In this document: piece by piece, positions 18,479 to 27,698 of the stretch
Layout: each line of letters begins with the position of its first letter
How positions within the stretch are numbered: position 1 is the stretch's first letter
Origin: Roseburia rectibacter
GTDB taxonomy: Bacteria; Bacillota; Clostridia; Lachnospirales; Lachnospiraceae
Direction: 5' to 3'
Assembly (NCBI RefSeq): GCF_014287515.2
Contig: NZ_CP092473.1
Coordinates: 2,507,001 to 2,571,000, forward strand
DNA: 64,000 nucleotides
The notes under the pieces: generated by a model
What the model saw: only the letters and a program-made list of their open reading frames with translations
Database searches by the model: none
What the model was told of the DNA's origin: nothing
Made by a program: the position numbers and the translations under genes

Positions 18479-20140
18479 TCAGATTTCAATCACTCTGCCC
18501 GTTGTCGCATTCACTCTATGCGAGATAGATATCACAGTCCGGTTCTCACTGACACGTTTTAACGCCTGCAAAACCTCTTTTTCTGTCTGTGCATCCAGAT
18601 TTGCTGTGATCTCATCTAAAAGAAGCAGTTTCGGTTTTGCCGCCGCTGCGCGGGCGATCGACAAAAGCTGCCATTGCCCCTGCGAGAAAATTCCATCCGA
18701 ACACGGTGTATCATACCCATGTTCTAAGCTCATGATCGTATCATCAAGTCCTGTCATTTTTGCAGCCGCACGGACATCCTCCATGGTAATAGACGGATCA
18801 TACAGTGTGATCTGCTCTTTTACAGTTCCCGGAACCATATGGAAAGACTGCTCTACATAGCCGAAAAGGTGACGTTTTTCTGTGTCCGGGATATCTTTTG
18901 CCGGCTTTCCCTGAATTTGTACACTGCCGGTCTTTGGTTCATATAGTCCTAACAGCAGCTTAAATATCGTACTTTTTCCTGCACCGGTGCGACCGGAAAG
19001 TGTGACCTGTTCTCCTTCTTTCACCTCAAAACTAAGGTTATCTATCACATTTTGTTCTTCATAGGCAAATGTTACATTTTCAAAACTTACAAAAGACGTA
19101 TCTGCTTTTTGCAGATTTTCTTTTATGTATCCTGTTTTGTCCGGAAGTTCTTCCAGACTGAAAAATTCATTGATCCTATGCACGCCTGCTATCGCGGACT
19201 GTATCGTCTGGATTTCCATACCAAGACTCTCCACCGGGGAAAATATCTGTGAAATATAATTCATGACAGCAACTGCTGTACCGGCTGACATTCCAAACAG
19301 ATTTAATACGTTTGCATTGCCGGACGCTGAAAGTAACATAACAACTGCCACAACCACGGCATTTAAGATCAAAATAACCGGAGAATAGATCGCATCATAA
19401 AAATTTGTCCGCTCCATGGCACGGTAACTTTCCCCGATATAAGTGTCATAACACTCTGCCATATAGTTTTCCCTGCCAAGATTACGGATTGTTCTTATAT
19501 TGTGAAGCGTCTGAGGCACATGACCCGATGCACGGCTTACGGCACGCCGGTTCTCGATCTGCGCTGCCAGCATATTTTTCTGCACAATGCGCGTAAACCA
19601 GAACAGAAATGGCAGCAATACCACCAGTACAATGGCAAGTCCGCGGTTTTTAAACCAGATGACTGCAAGAATACTGATGATCTTGCACGCGTCCGCAAAC
19701 ATACTGATGATCCCTGATGTAAACAGATTTTCTACCGTATCAACATCCCCTACAAATCGGGAAACCACCGCTCCAGGCTCCTGATGTATCAGTGCATCCG
19801 CTGTCAGAACTGTATATTTATCCATCAGACTGCTTCTGAGTGCGTGCGTGATCTTTTGTCCAAACACAACTAACAGTCCCTCTCTTGAACTTTCCAGCAA
19901 TCCTGTGAGCAAAGTAAAACCAAAATATAATAAAATAAGGTAAAATGATACTGCATTTCCCGCTGTCATACTATCTATGATATTTCCAAGAATAAGCGGT
20001 GGCAGGAGTGCTGTCAGAATTGCACCAACAACTGCACACACAATTCCGATAGAAAGCCATTTTTGTTTTTTTATCGTCCGAAGCATCACGCTTCCTACAT
20101 TTTTACTGCCATGTGTTTTACTTTGTGTCTCGCTATGCAT
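18479..20140 (-). CDS. ABC transporter, transmembrane-ATPase half (second subunit)
   Basis: Type IV ABC exporter half-transporter of 553 residues. Six membrane helices occupy ~20-300. The nucleotide-binding domain has Walker A LSGRTGAGKSTIFKLLLG, signature GIFSQGQWQLLSIARA (FSQGQ replaces the usual LSGGQ), Walker B KLLLLDEITANLD and the switch His in SISHRV. The chain ends shortly after that His, and the stop codon abuts the palindromic element, so a few C-terminal residues may be missing. I prefer ATG at 20140 (GGGG ribosome-binding site); the frame is open to 20185. It pairs with the upstream gene as a heterodimer. Confidence 0.88.
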   Translation of the reverse strand: MHSETQSKTHGSKNVGSVMLRTIKKQKWLSIGIVCAVVGAILTALLPPLILGNIIDSMTAGNAVSFYLILLYFGFTLLTGLLESSREGLLVVFGQKITHALRSSLMDKYTVLTADALIHQEPGAVVSRFVGDVDTVENLFTSGIISMFADACKIISILAVIWFKNRGLAIVLVVLLPFLFWFTRIVQKNMLAAQIENRRAVSRASGHVPQTLHNIRTIRNLGRENYMAECYDTYIGESYRAMERTNFYDAIYSPVILILNAVVVAVVMLLSASGNANVLNLFGMSAGTAVAVMNYISQIFSPVESLGMEIQTIQSAIAGVHRINEFFSLEELPDKTGYIKENLQKADTSFVSFENVTFAYEEQNVIDNLSFEVKEGEQVTLSGRTGAGKSTIFKLLLGLYEPKTGSVQIQGKPAKDIPDTEKRHLFGYVEQSFHMVPGTVKEQITLYDPSITMEDVRAAAKMTGLDDTIMSLEHGYDTPCSDGIFSQGQWQLLSIARAAAAKPKLLLLDEITANLDAQTEKEVLQALKRVSENRTVISISHRVNATTGRVIEI

Positions 20141-20219
20141 CCCGCATATCCCCTTTCTCCGCTGCATTTCTCTGCTCCGGCTCATTTCTGTCTATCGTTT
20201 TCTTTTTAAGTTGAAAATT

Positions 20220-22040
20220 TTATTCACATACCTGTACTTGTTCTGTCAGAAGCTTTTCTTTTTCTGACTTTCCGTTTTCTACTGTACTGCTCTTCGTCTG
20301 CTCCTCATAAAGTTTTGCATATTCCGGATATTTTTTCATTATCTCTTCATGCGTGCCAACCGCAGCATGCCCATGTTCCATCCAGATTACCTGATCCATT
20401 TCCGGGAACAGATAAAGTCTGTGTGATAACAGGATTACAATACTGTCTGAAGCCATCATCTTTAAGTTCGCATACACTTCCTGCTCTGTATTCCGGTCAA
20501 GCGCAGAAAAGGGATCGTCTAAGATCAGCACTGGTCTCTTATGACACAGGGTTCTCGCAAGTGCCAGACGTTTCGCCTGACCACCAGAAAGTCTGACTCC
20601 TCCATTTCCCACAACTGTATCCATTCCCTGTTCCATCTCAGCCACTTCTTTATCAAAGCACACTGCCTTCAGATAAACGGCGGCATCCTTATCCTCCCCT
20701 AACAGAATATTATTTTTTATACTGTCATCAAATAATTCCGGATCATGACCTAAATATCCCACTGTCCCGGTCAGTACAGAATTTTCCATTTTACTTAACT
20801 CATCACCAGCAAAACGGATGCTTCCCTTATAAGGATATTCACACAGAAACGTCTTGCCAAATGTCGATTTGCCGGATGCAACTGCCCCGGTAACACCGAT
20901 GATCTGTCCCGGCTGTGCCGAAAAAGTAATATCCTCATAGATATCTGTTCCACCCGGATATGCAAAACCCAAATGGGAAACTTCAAGTTTTTCCGGCTTT
21001 TGAACACTGCTTTCGCCATCATTTTCAACACATTTCATGAGAGGTTTGATCCGCTTCCAGGAGACCTGTGCCTTGTGGACTGCATTAAAAAGTTTTGCCG
21101 CACTTGATGATTTAACGGAAAGTTTGGTAAAACAGGTAAGAAAGGTGGTAAATGCTGCCACATCCCAGGATCTCCATCCGTTTCCAAGTACGTTTTTACT
21201 TCCAAAATATAAAATAAATAGAACACCTGCCATAGAAATAACACGGTAGACCGGTGGAAATGCCGCACTCCAGATATTTACCCGCACTGCAGATTTTTCA
21301 TATGCTGACAGATTTTTTTCATAAGAATCTTTTCGCTCCTGCTCACAGCCATAAACACGGTAAGTAATCGCATTTGACGCCCGGTCTAAGGTAGCTGCAC
21401 TTAAAATCCCGGACTGCTCCTTATAAGCCGCCCCCGTCCGCTGTACGATTTCTTTCATTTTTTCAGCCAGAAAATAAGAAACCGGGGGAAACAGCATACT
21501 TAAAACAGCAAGTCTAAAGTCATAAAAGAGTAACATTCCGGCATATGCAAGCAGCGCCACTCCGGTATCAAATATTTCCGTAGTAAATTTCCGCATACCC
21601 TCCGCACAGTCATCCACATCAAGGATTGCCTTTGTCATGACATTTCCGGCACCTTCCTCCTCAAGTTCTGCCCTGCTTTTATGCACAAGACTGTTATAGA
21701 GCACATGCTTCATGCGCCGGTTGACATTATTTGCAAAACGTCTCACATAAAAACGCTTGATATATCTCGAACTCTGTACTACCACAATCGCGATCACATA
21801 TGCTGCAACCAGTTTTTCCATGTCAGGAAACCCTGCTCTGCCTCTAAGGATATCCACCAGACATCCCGCCATTTTTCCCTCAAACCATGGTCCTGCAAGA
21901 AGTCCTAAATTATAGATCAGTCCGGAAACTGTCACTGCAAGAAGAACCTGCCACTCCATTTTAAAATAAGAAATAACCCGATCCGCCTGAAATCCACTTA
22001 TTTCTTTTCCATTGCTTTCTCTGCCACAATTATCACTCAT
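20220..22040 (-). CDS. ABC transporter, transmembrane-ATPase half (first subunit)
   Basis: Exporter half-transporter of 606 residues from ATG 22040. Membrane helices fill ~25-310. The ATPase domain has Walker A VTGAVASGKSTFGKTF, signature VRLSGGQAKRLALARTL, Walker B PVLILDDPFSALD and the switch His in LLSHRLYLF. The ATG at 22040 overlaps the marR stop (ATGAGTGA), indicating coupling; in-frame ATGs exist further upstream inside marR. Together with the next gene it should form a heterodimeric drug or peptide exporter controlled by the MarR protein. Confidence 0.88.
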   Translation of the reverse strand: MSDNCGRESNGKEISGFQADRVISYFKMEWQVLLAVTVSGLIYNLGLLAGPWFEGKMAGCLVDILRGRAGFPDMEKLVAAYVIAIVVVQSSRYIKRFYVRRFANNVNRRMKHVLYNSLVHKSRAELEEEGAGNVMTKAILDVDDCAEGMRKFTTEIFDTGVALLAYAGMLLFYDFRLAVLSMLFPPVSYFLAEKMKEIVQRTGAAYKEQSGILSAATLDRASNAITYRVYGCEQERKDSYEKNLSAYEKSAVRVNIWSAAFPPVYRVISMAGVLFILYFGSKNVLGNGWRSWDVAAFTTFLTCFTKLSVKSSSAAKLFNAVHKAQVSWKRIKPLMKCVENDGESSVQKPEKLEVSHLGFAYPGGTDIYEDITFSAQPGQIIGVTGAVASGKSTFGKTFLCEYPYKGSIRFAGDELSKMENSVLTGTVGYLGHDPELFDDSIKNNILLGEDKDAAVYLKAVCFDKEVAEMEQGMDTVVGNGGVRLSGGQAKRLALARTLCHKRPVLILDDPFSALDRNTEQEVYANLKMMASDSIVILLSHRLYLFPEMDQVIWMEHGHAAVGTHEEIMKKYPEYAKLYEEQTKSSTVENGKSEKEKLLTEQVQVCE

Positions 22041-22533
22041 CCGTCTCACCATCCATTTCTGCCATGTCACTTTCCCCTGTTTCCACAAGTTTTGACACAT
22101 CTTTAAACTCTGCTCTCCGCTGCTCCTTAGATCTCCAGTAAATCTTATCTAACGTTTTCAGAAATGGTACTTTCTCGTCTTCCGGCAGCTCTGCTAACAG
22201 CCATTCATAAAACACACTCTCAATATGTGCCTTTGAATTTTTTAATTGTTCTGCTTTCTCTGTTGCATACAAAAGCTGACTTCTGCCATCCTTAGGGTTT
22301 GGTTTCCGGTAAAGATAGCCTTTGCTCTCTAAACTTGCTGCGCGCCTTGCGGCTGCTCCTTTGTCAATCTTTAACTGTTCTATGACTTTTGCCTGTGTGA
22401 CACCTGGATTGTGCCTGATAAAATGGATGAAATCAAATTCTGCTGTTCCGATTCCCTCTTCTTTCATCATTTTTAGTGTAAATTTAGATGCCTCACGCGC
22501 TATTTTTGTGATTTTTCTTCCTGTTTCATCCAT
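22033..22533 (-). CDS. MarR family transcriptional regulator
   Basis: Winged-helix regulator of 166 residues: FDFIHFIRHNPGVTQAKVIE, then the recognition helix KGAAARRAASLESKGYLYRK and the wing NPKDGRSQLLYATEKA. Start ATG at 22533 has an upstream GGAG. It is first in the exporter operon and probably represses it. On the minus strand TTGTCA and GATAAT (16-bp spacing, ~22552-22590) straddle the edge of palindromic element copy 2, so part of the promoter may be donated by that element. Confidence 0.88.
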   Translation of the reverse strand: MDETGRKITKIAREASKFTLKMMKEEGIGTAEFDFIHFIRHNPGVTQAKVIEQLKIDKGAAARRAASLESKGYLYRKPNPKDGRSQLLYATEKAEQLKNSKAHIESVFYEWLLAELPEDEKVPFLKTLDKIYWRSKEQRRAEFKDVSKLVETGESDMAEMDGETDE

Positions 22534-22582
22534 TGCTGGTCTCCTTTTTCCAATTATCTGCAAAATTGAATTATCATCATAT

Positions 22583-23590
22583 AAACTGCCCTGACAAATG
22601 ATGGCTTGCGGGTGACATGAGTTTCCTCGTGTAGGGTGGTTCCGGGGGTTTTCGATTGGCAAATTGCATCAAGCCGGGACTCGTTTTGTTCCGTTGTACG
22701 AAAATAAGTCAATCTAAGGCTGCCTGGTATAGGTTGTGGAGGAGTGACGTGTGCGTCTTAAACGCCCCGTCCGGGGGCATTAAGACTTGTGCTGCCGTCC
22801 GTGGCAGCACAACACTGTGTTACGAACAGGCAGACTAAGATTGCCTAATTTTCTCCCAAAGTCACAAAACGGAACCCGGCTTGATGCGATTTGCCAGCCG
22901 TAAGGTTGTGAACCACCCTTCGTCGGGGAACTCATTTTACAACCTTGGGGGTGCGTAAATTTTTGTGACATTCACTTCAAAAAGGTTGAAAAATCTCGAC
23001 GCAATCTGTTATATCTATGCTTTTAAACATACATACTTGGAATAATAATCTGCATTATTAGTCTGGTAATTTACGAAATGATTAATGTAATGCAACATAG
23101 CAGATGAAACTTCAGACAAGTCATCAGGCTGAATATTAATGATACAGCACATTAGGATTTTAAGCATATTCTCATTCGTGCGAATATCAAAAATTCACAC
23201 CCGCGCTCCCAGTTTTGAGATGAACCGCCCGCCCAAATGGTGTTCATAACCTGAAGTCTGGCATCTTGCGCAAAGCCGAAGTAATTTTGTGACTTTGGGA
23301 GAAAATTAGAAAATCTTAGTGTGTCCGTAGGTACACAGTGATGTTCTGCCACGGATGGCAGAACAAGGCAGCATCGAGTCATGGATGACTCGTTGTTGCC
23401 GGTCACGTCACTCCGAGAAAATCTAACTCAGACACACTTAGACTTTTCTTATTTTCGTACAACGGAACCAAAATTAACTCCGGCTTTGCGCAAGATGCCA
23501 TTCACAGACCTACGACACACCATTTGGACGGGCGACGCATGTCAACCACAAACCAGCATTTGGCGGACAGTTCATGTTTATTTTTTTACG
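22583..23590. repeat. Nested-palindrome structured element, copy 2
   Basis: Second copy of the element at 17433, same arm order, roughly 85-90% similar by eye over most of its length and more divergent in the centre. Arm A2 core stem: 22700-22726 with 22827-22853, with an inner hairpin at 22755-22786. Arm B2 core stem: 23301-23327 with 23429-23456. Many differences from copy 1 fall at paired positions and keep pairing, for example GTCC/GGAC becoming GTCT/AGAC in the A inner hairpin and TATGCC/GGCATA becoming TGTGTC/GACACA in B. The outer ends of the element are inverted copies of each other (CAAATG.TGG.TTG near both). Confidence 0.85.
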
Positions 23591-23656
23591 CAAAAATAGA
23601 TGTACCTACATCCAACTTGATGATAGTACATCTATTTTCATATGTCAATTATATTT

Positions 23657-24523
23657 TTAACACCCTGACTTCTGCATTAATGCCAGCACTTCTTCTTTTG
23701 ACGGAATGGCAGGTATCCCATCTCTCTTTTGTACACACAATCCGGTAACCGCATTTCCCAAAACGGCACATTTTGTGATTTCTTCCCACTCCAGCTTCTC
23801 AATGGGTTTATTCAAAGAAAGAATCCCACATAAAACACCACCCCAGAACGAATCTCCTGCTCCGGTCGTGTCAACTGCCTTCGTTTTAAATGCTTTTATA
23901 ATCTCTTTTCTATTTTGGGTTGCCATAAGCACACCCTTTTCTCCAAGTGTGACTGCAAGCAGTTTTGGTCCCATGGCAAGCAGTCTGTCCGCTGCATCTT
24001 CATAACTTTCTGCACCGGTCAGGAGTATACTCTCTTCATCGGACACTTTCATGACATCTGCCAGTTCTATGACCGATCTCATTTTTTCAACTGCGATTTC
24101 TTTACTCTTCCACAAAGATGGACGGTAATTCGGATCGTATGAAATAAGTGCACCTGCTTCTTTTGCCATTTTCACTGCTTTGATCGTTGCACCTTCCGCC
24201 GGCTCATCGGTCAGCGACAGCGATCCAAAATGGAAAATCTTACAATCAGAAATTAATGTTTGATCCAGTTCTTCTTTTCTTAACTGTGTATCTGCTCCCG
24301 GTTTTCTTGCAAAAGAAAATTTCCGTTCTCCAATTTCATCGTTTTCCACAAATGCCAGCGTTGTAAAATAAGCTGGATCTTCTATGACCGCATCTGTCAG
24401 CAGGTTTGCCGGTGCACCTCCTGGGTTTTGTTCAAACAGTTTTCTTCCATCCTGTCTGTATCCTGCTTCCGTAAAATTGATCAGCAGTTCGCCTAATGCG
24501 GCAATATCAACCTTTTTTTCCAT
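23657..24523 (-). CDS. PfkB-family fructokinase-like carbohydrate kinase with internal deletion
   Basis: Ribokinase-family sugar kinase, 288 residues instead of about 320. It keeps the N-terminal GELLINF and NPGGAPAN sugar-binding motif, SYDPNYRPSLW, and the ATP/catalytic motif DTTGAGDSFWGG. Between NPGGAPAN and TTLAFVEND, about 35 residues present in fructokinases are missing in frame, including part of the lid and early Rossmann strands. Activity is therefore doubtful. Its start overlaps the end of the truncated sugar transporter gene by 17 bp, so both belonged to a sugar uptake operon. Confidence 0.75.
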   Translation of the reverse strand: MEKKVDIAALGELLINFTEAGYRQDGRKLFEQNPGGAPANLLTDAVIEDPAYFTTLAFVENDEIGERKFSFARKPGADTQLRKEELDQTLISDCKIFHFGSLSLTDEPAEGATIKAVKMAKEAGALISYDPNYRPSLWKSKEIAVEKMRSVIELADVMKVSDEESILLTGAESYEDAADRLLAMGPKLLAVTLGEKGVLMATQNRKEIIKAFKTKAVDTTGAGDSFWGGVLCGILSLNKPIEKLEWEEITKCAVLGNAVTGLCVQKRDGIPAIPSKEEVLALMQKSGC

Positions 24524-25150
24524 GTTTCAGTTCCTCCACATTCTCGTTATAACGTTTTTTATTTAACCGGTAGAAAAACAGTACGACCGCTGTCACGATC
24601 CAAAGTATTCCTGGAATTGTAATAAATGCATGTTTCATAACAGAAAGTACTGCTGCATTTTGTGTCTGATTTGCAACATAACCGTATTTTCCAAGTAATC
24701 CTGCTAAAAGTGAGGTTCCGACCGCCATTCCAATCTTATTTCCCAGTGAAATAAACGCATACTGAAAGCCATCATTTCTAAGCCCTGTTTTCCTCTCCCC
24801 ATATTCCACACAATCAGGAATGATCGCATAAATTGCAGTATTAAATCCAGAGAAGAAAAACTGTGTCAGACCGGATAAAGTATAAAAAACAACCGGTGAT
24901 TCCTTTGCGTTAAAGAAAAACATTGTAAGCATTGCAATTCCTGTCAGTAATGCAAAAACAGATGCCGTTCTGCCTTTATTATTCAATTTGCGAAATACTG
25001 GCTGGAAACAGGCTGCCCCAATGATAGAAGGAATAATGATACACATGGAATACGTTGTATAATAAGAAGCATTCCCCTCCACGTATGTAAAATAATACAG
25101 AATGTCTGCGTTTCTTCCATATAAGGATTCGGGTGTCAAAAGGTGTTTTT
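24507..25150 (-). pseudogene. 5'-truncated GPH-family sugar:cation symporter
   Basis: About 210 residues matching the C-terminal half of a melibiose-permease-like (GPH) symporter: ILYYFTYVEGNASYY, CVEYGERKTGLRNDGFQYAF and ISLGNKIGMAVGTSLLAGLL. The N-terminal six or so helices are absent and there is no credible start codon or ribosome-binding site. It is joined at ~25150 to the 5'-truncated diguanylate cyclase remnant that runs the other way, so one deletion probably removed both 5' ends. Confidence 0.85.
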
Positions 25151-25154
25151 TAAT

Positions 25155-26189
25155 TTTTTGATTGGCAGATTGTTCTGCGCATGATGGGAATTACGGCTAT
25201 TTCTAATGTTGCTGACTGCTGCGTTTTCTATCTTAACGGCAGTTATGGTATATTTTTAGAAATTCTTGTATTCGTAAGCGGCTCGTGGCTCTATTTAGGA
25301 AATGTACTGATTGGCTATTCGTGGGCACAATTTATAATGACGCACATGAATATCCCCTTTACAGATACACATAAGAAAATGTACCGGATAGTTGCACTTG
25401 TTGCCTGTATTCTGCTGGTCATCAACATTTTCTATCCGCTGGTATTTAACAGTAAGGATGGCGTATAGCAGAGGGGATCAGCGTATAGCATTTTCCTGTT
25501 CTTTGCATTTTTTTATATTTTGGACAGCCTGTATTTATATGGCAGGTGCCGCAAAAAAGTTGGTACGCTGAAACTGTTTCCTGTACGGGTATTTCTCGTT
25601 CCTATTATATTCGGGTTAGTTGTACAGGCACTTTTTGTAGAGATTGCCATTACATGGACATCCATTGCGATCGCGGGAATCATGACAGCACTGAAAAATG
25701 AAATAATTTTTTGTAGATCGTCTTACAGGCTTGTATAACCGTGTGTATCTGGAGTTTCTGCAAAAACAGGCTTGTAAGAAAAAAGGCGTCTGGGTCTCAG
25801 GTATCATGATTGACTTAAACGGTTTCAAGCAGATTAACGATAACTACGGACATTCTGAGGGAGATGCTGCACTGATCATTGTTGCTGATCTGCTTCGGAA
25901 ATCATTCAGCGAATATGGCGTAGTAACCAGATATGCAGGCGATGAGTTTGTTGTAATGTTAAACACAACGGATGAGCAGTTTATCCCGGAACTGATTGAG
26001 CGCGCAAAAAAGAATTTTCAGGAAGAAAACCAGACAAATGACAAATCATATCAGTTATCAGCCTCTATGGGATATGCAGTCTCCAACCTGGGTGTCGAGA
26101 CAATGGATGATTTTATGAACCGTATCGATAAGCAGATGTATCAGGATAAGCTGGTATATTATGAGAATCATAACCGCAGGAAAGGATGA
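25155..26189 (+). pseudogene. Degenerate membrane-bound diguanylate cyclase (GGDEF)
   Basis: Remnant of a c-di-GMP synthase. The membrane part (25155-25700) has several hydrophobic segments, is missing its 5' end, and is interrupted by an in-frame TAG at 25466. A frameshift near the T-run around 25707-25712 puts the C-terminal domain in another frame. That domain (25731-26189) reads LYNRVYLEF, MIDLNGFKQINDNYGHSEGD and RYAGDEFVVML, so the active-site loop is AGDEF rather than GGDEF. The stop, the frameshift and the truncation together make function unlikely. Confidence 0.85.
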
Positions 26190-26202
26190 ATCATACTTAA
26201 AC

Positions 26203-26245
26203 AAAACAGGAGAAAATCTTCACATAAAAGATTTTCTCCTGTTTT
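26203..26245. terminator. Bidirectional intrinsic terminator
   Basis: A perfect 18-bp inverted repeat (26203-26220 with 26228-26245; AAAACAGGAGAAAATCTT arm) with a 7-base loop and T/A-rich flanks, lying between the converging cyclase remnant and the Rpn-family gene. Confidence 0.85.
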
Positions 26246-26258
26246 GTTATTACTACGC

Positions 26259-27188
26259 TCATCTGTCCATTATCGATTGTATCTGTTCTGTACTTCTGCC
26301 GGTTATTTCGGCGATTTTATCTATGGAATAACCGCATTTCGCCATATTGTGAATCATTTCTGCTATAGCTTCATTTTTACCGATTTCAATTCCTTCGTTT
26401 TTGCCGATTTCGATTCCCTCATTTCTGCCATCCTCTTTACCAGCTTCATATTCTGCCTTTCGGAGTTTCTTTTCTTCCCACTCTTTATCATACTCTAATA
26501 TACTCACCATCTTTACCTCCGAACGATTCTTCCGAAGAAATTCCACTAAAATTCCTTCTTTGATGCATTCCGTGATCGCCCTCTCAACTGCATCATTCAG
26601 ATTCAGCTCTGATGCATATTTTCGGACTCTCGCAACATAAATGGCATATTCCTTCAATGTCTGGCACTGCTCCATCAGTTCTTTGTTGTGTCCTTCGTTC
26701 ACATTTAACATCAGAACTTTTAACTCTAAATCCGGCTCTCCTGCCAGATGCTCATATGCTGATGAAAGTTTCAGTTCCATACGGTCTTCTACGTCATCGG
26801 TTCCATTGTAAAACACCATAAACTTCGGTGCCGGAATCTTCTGCAGCTTTGACGAATATAGTGACTTATCGTTCACAAACTGCTGGTATTCGATTCCTAT
26901 GTAAATCAGATCCCGCAATGGTATATTGGGATTGATCGTCGACTGATGTTCATAGAGATAAATATTCGTCTCTAACATAAATGCCAGGTCATTTTTCATT
27001 CCCATATAGATCGCGTTTTCCAACGTGACAATCTTAAGGGCTTCCGCATTCTGATAATGGCTTCCGGTCACTGCGTTGTACAGGGATAAGAGATTCTCTT
27101 TCTCTGAGAACAGCATACGGAATACAGTGTCTTTGTACTGACGGTTGGCTGTCGGTATCTTTTCTGATACCTGTGTGCTCTTCTTCAT
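26259..27188 (-). CDS. Rpn family (PD-(D/E)XK) recombination-promoting nuclease/putative transposase
   Basis: A 309-residue protein of the Rpn/PDDEXK_2 family, abundant in Lachnospiraceae. FRMLFSEKENLLSLYNAVTG at the N-terminus and FMLETNIYLYEHQSTINPNI are typical; the D/E-x-Q/K core lies in these strands. The C-terminal part is helical and carries a short tandem repeat, EGIEIGKN repeated twice plus a partial unit (DNA ~26375-26440, 24-bp unit), a region that varies in copy number in relatives. ATG at 27188 has AGGAGG upstream. Rpn proteins are DNA endonucleases affecting RecA-independent recombination; the role here is not known. Confidence 0.82.
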   Translation of the reverse strand: MKKSTQVSEKIPTANRQYKDTVFRMLFSEKENLLSLYNAVTGSHYQNAEALKIVTLENAIYMGMKNDLAFMLETNIYLYEHQSTINPNIPLRDLIYIGIEYQQFVNDKSLYSSKLQKIPAPKFMVFYNGTDDVEDRMELKLSSAYEHLAGEPDLELKVLMLNVNEGHNKELMEQCQTLKEYAIYVARVRKYASELNLNDAVERAITECIKEGILVEFLRKNRSEVKMVSILEYDKEWEEKKLRKAEYEAGKEDGRNEGIEIGKNEGIEIGKNEAIAEMIHNMAKCGYSIDKIAEITGRSTEQIQSIMDR

Positions 27189-27454
27189 ATTCGGTTCCTC
27201 CTGTGTGCAGGAGGCTCATCCAGATCTCCTGCTTTTCATTTTTGTGGATAAAAAGCATAGATTTCTGAAATGTTTTTGAAAGATAGACGGATGTATACAT
27301 CCTGATAGTCATGCAGACAGAATTGCCGGATTCATAATTATGGCATCGGATAAATGTCCGCATCAATAGAAATATGCTTTGAGTTATTTTATCATACGTC
27401 ATCCTTAGTATGCAACCAATTTGAAATTTCTTGTGCAGGTTGTACAAAAACAAA

Positions 27455-27596
27455 GTTACTGTTCACAGGTTACCCTGCGGACTGTAACTTCGCAGCCCCA
27501 TATAAAGTTTTGCTTCGCAAAAGGGGCTGCTCACCCCCACATCATGTTCATACGCGCCTGAACAGCAAAGTGTTCAAGTGATAAGTGAACAGTAAC
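27455..27596. repeat. 142-bp MITE-like element with terminal inverted repeats
   Basis: Perfect 12-bp terminal inverted repeats GTTACTGTTCAC (27455-27466) and GTGAACAGTAAC (27585-27596) enclose a GC-richer, non-coding core. The core holds a nested hairpin: GCAGCCCC pairs with GGGGCTGC and TTTTGC with GCAAAA around 27499-27530. No reading frame of note. It resembles small non-autonomous insertion sequences. The remaining bases of the 27189-27454 gap show no recognisable feature. Confidence 0.65.
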
Positions 27597-27620
27597 AAAA
27601 CAAGCGGCTATTTTTAAAGA

Positions 27621-27660
27621 AAGACAGGGTCCGGCTGAATATCAATCCGGACACTGTCTT
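27621..27660 (-). terminator. Intrinsic terminator of the surface-protein gene
   Basis: Inverted repeat AAGACAG..TCCGG / CCGGA..CTGTCTT with a 12-base loop, located 39 bp after the stop of the large surface-protein gene. On the minus strand it is followed by a T-rich run (TTTCTTT). Confidence 0.75.
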
Positions 27661-27698
27661 CCCTGTCATTTTCTAATAGTTACACACTTTAAATTTTT

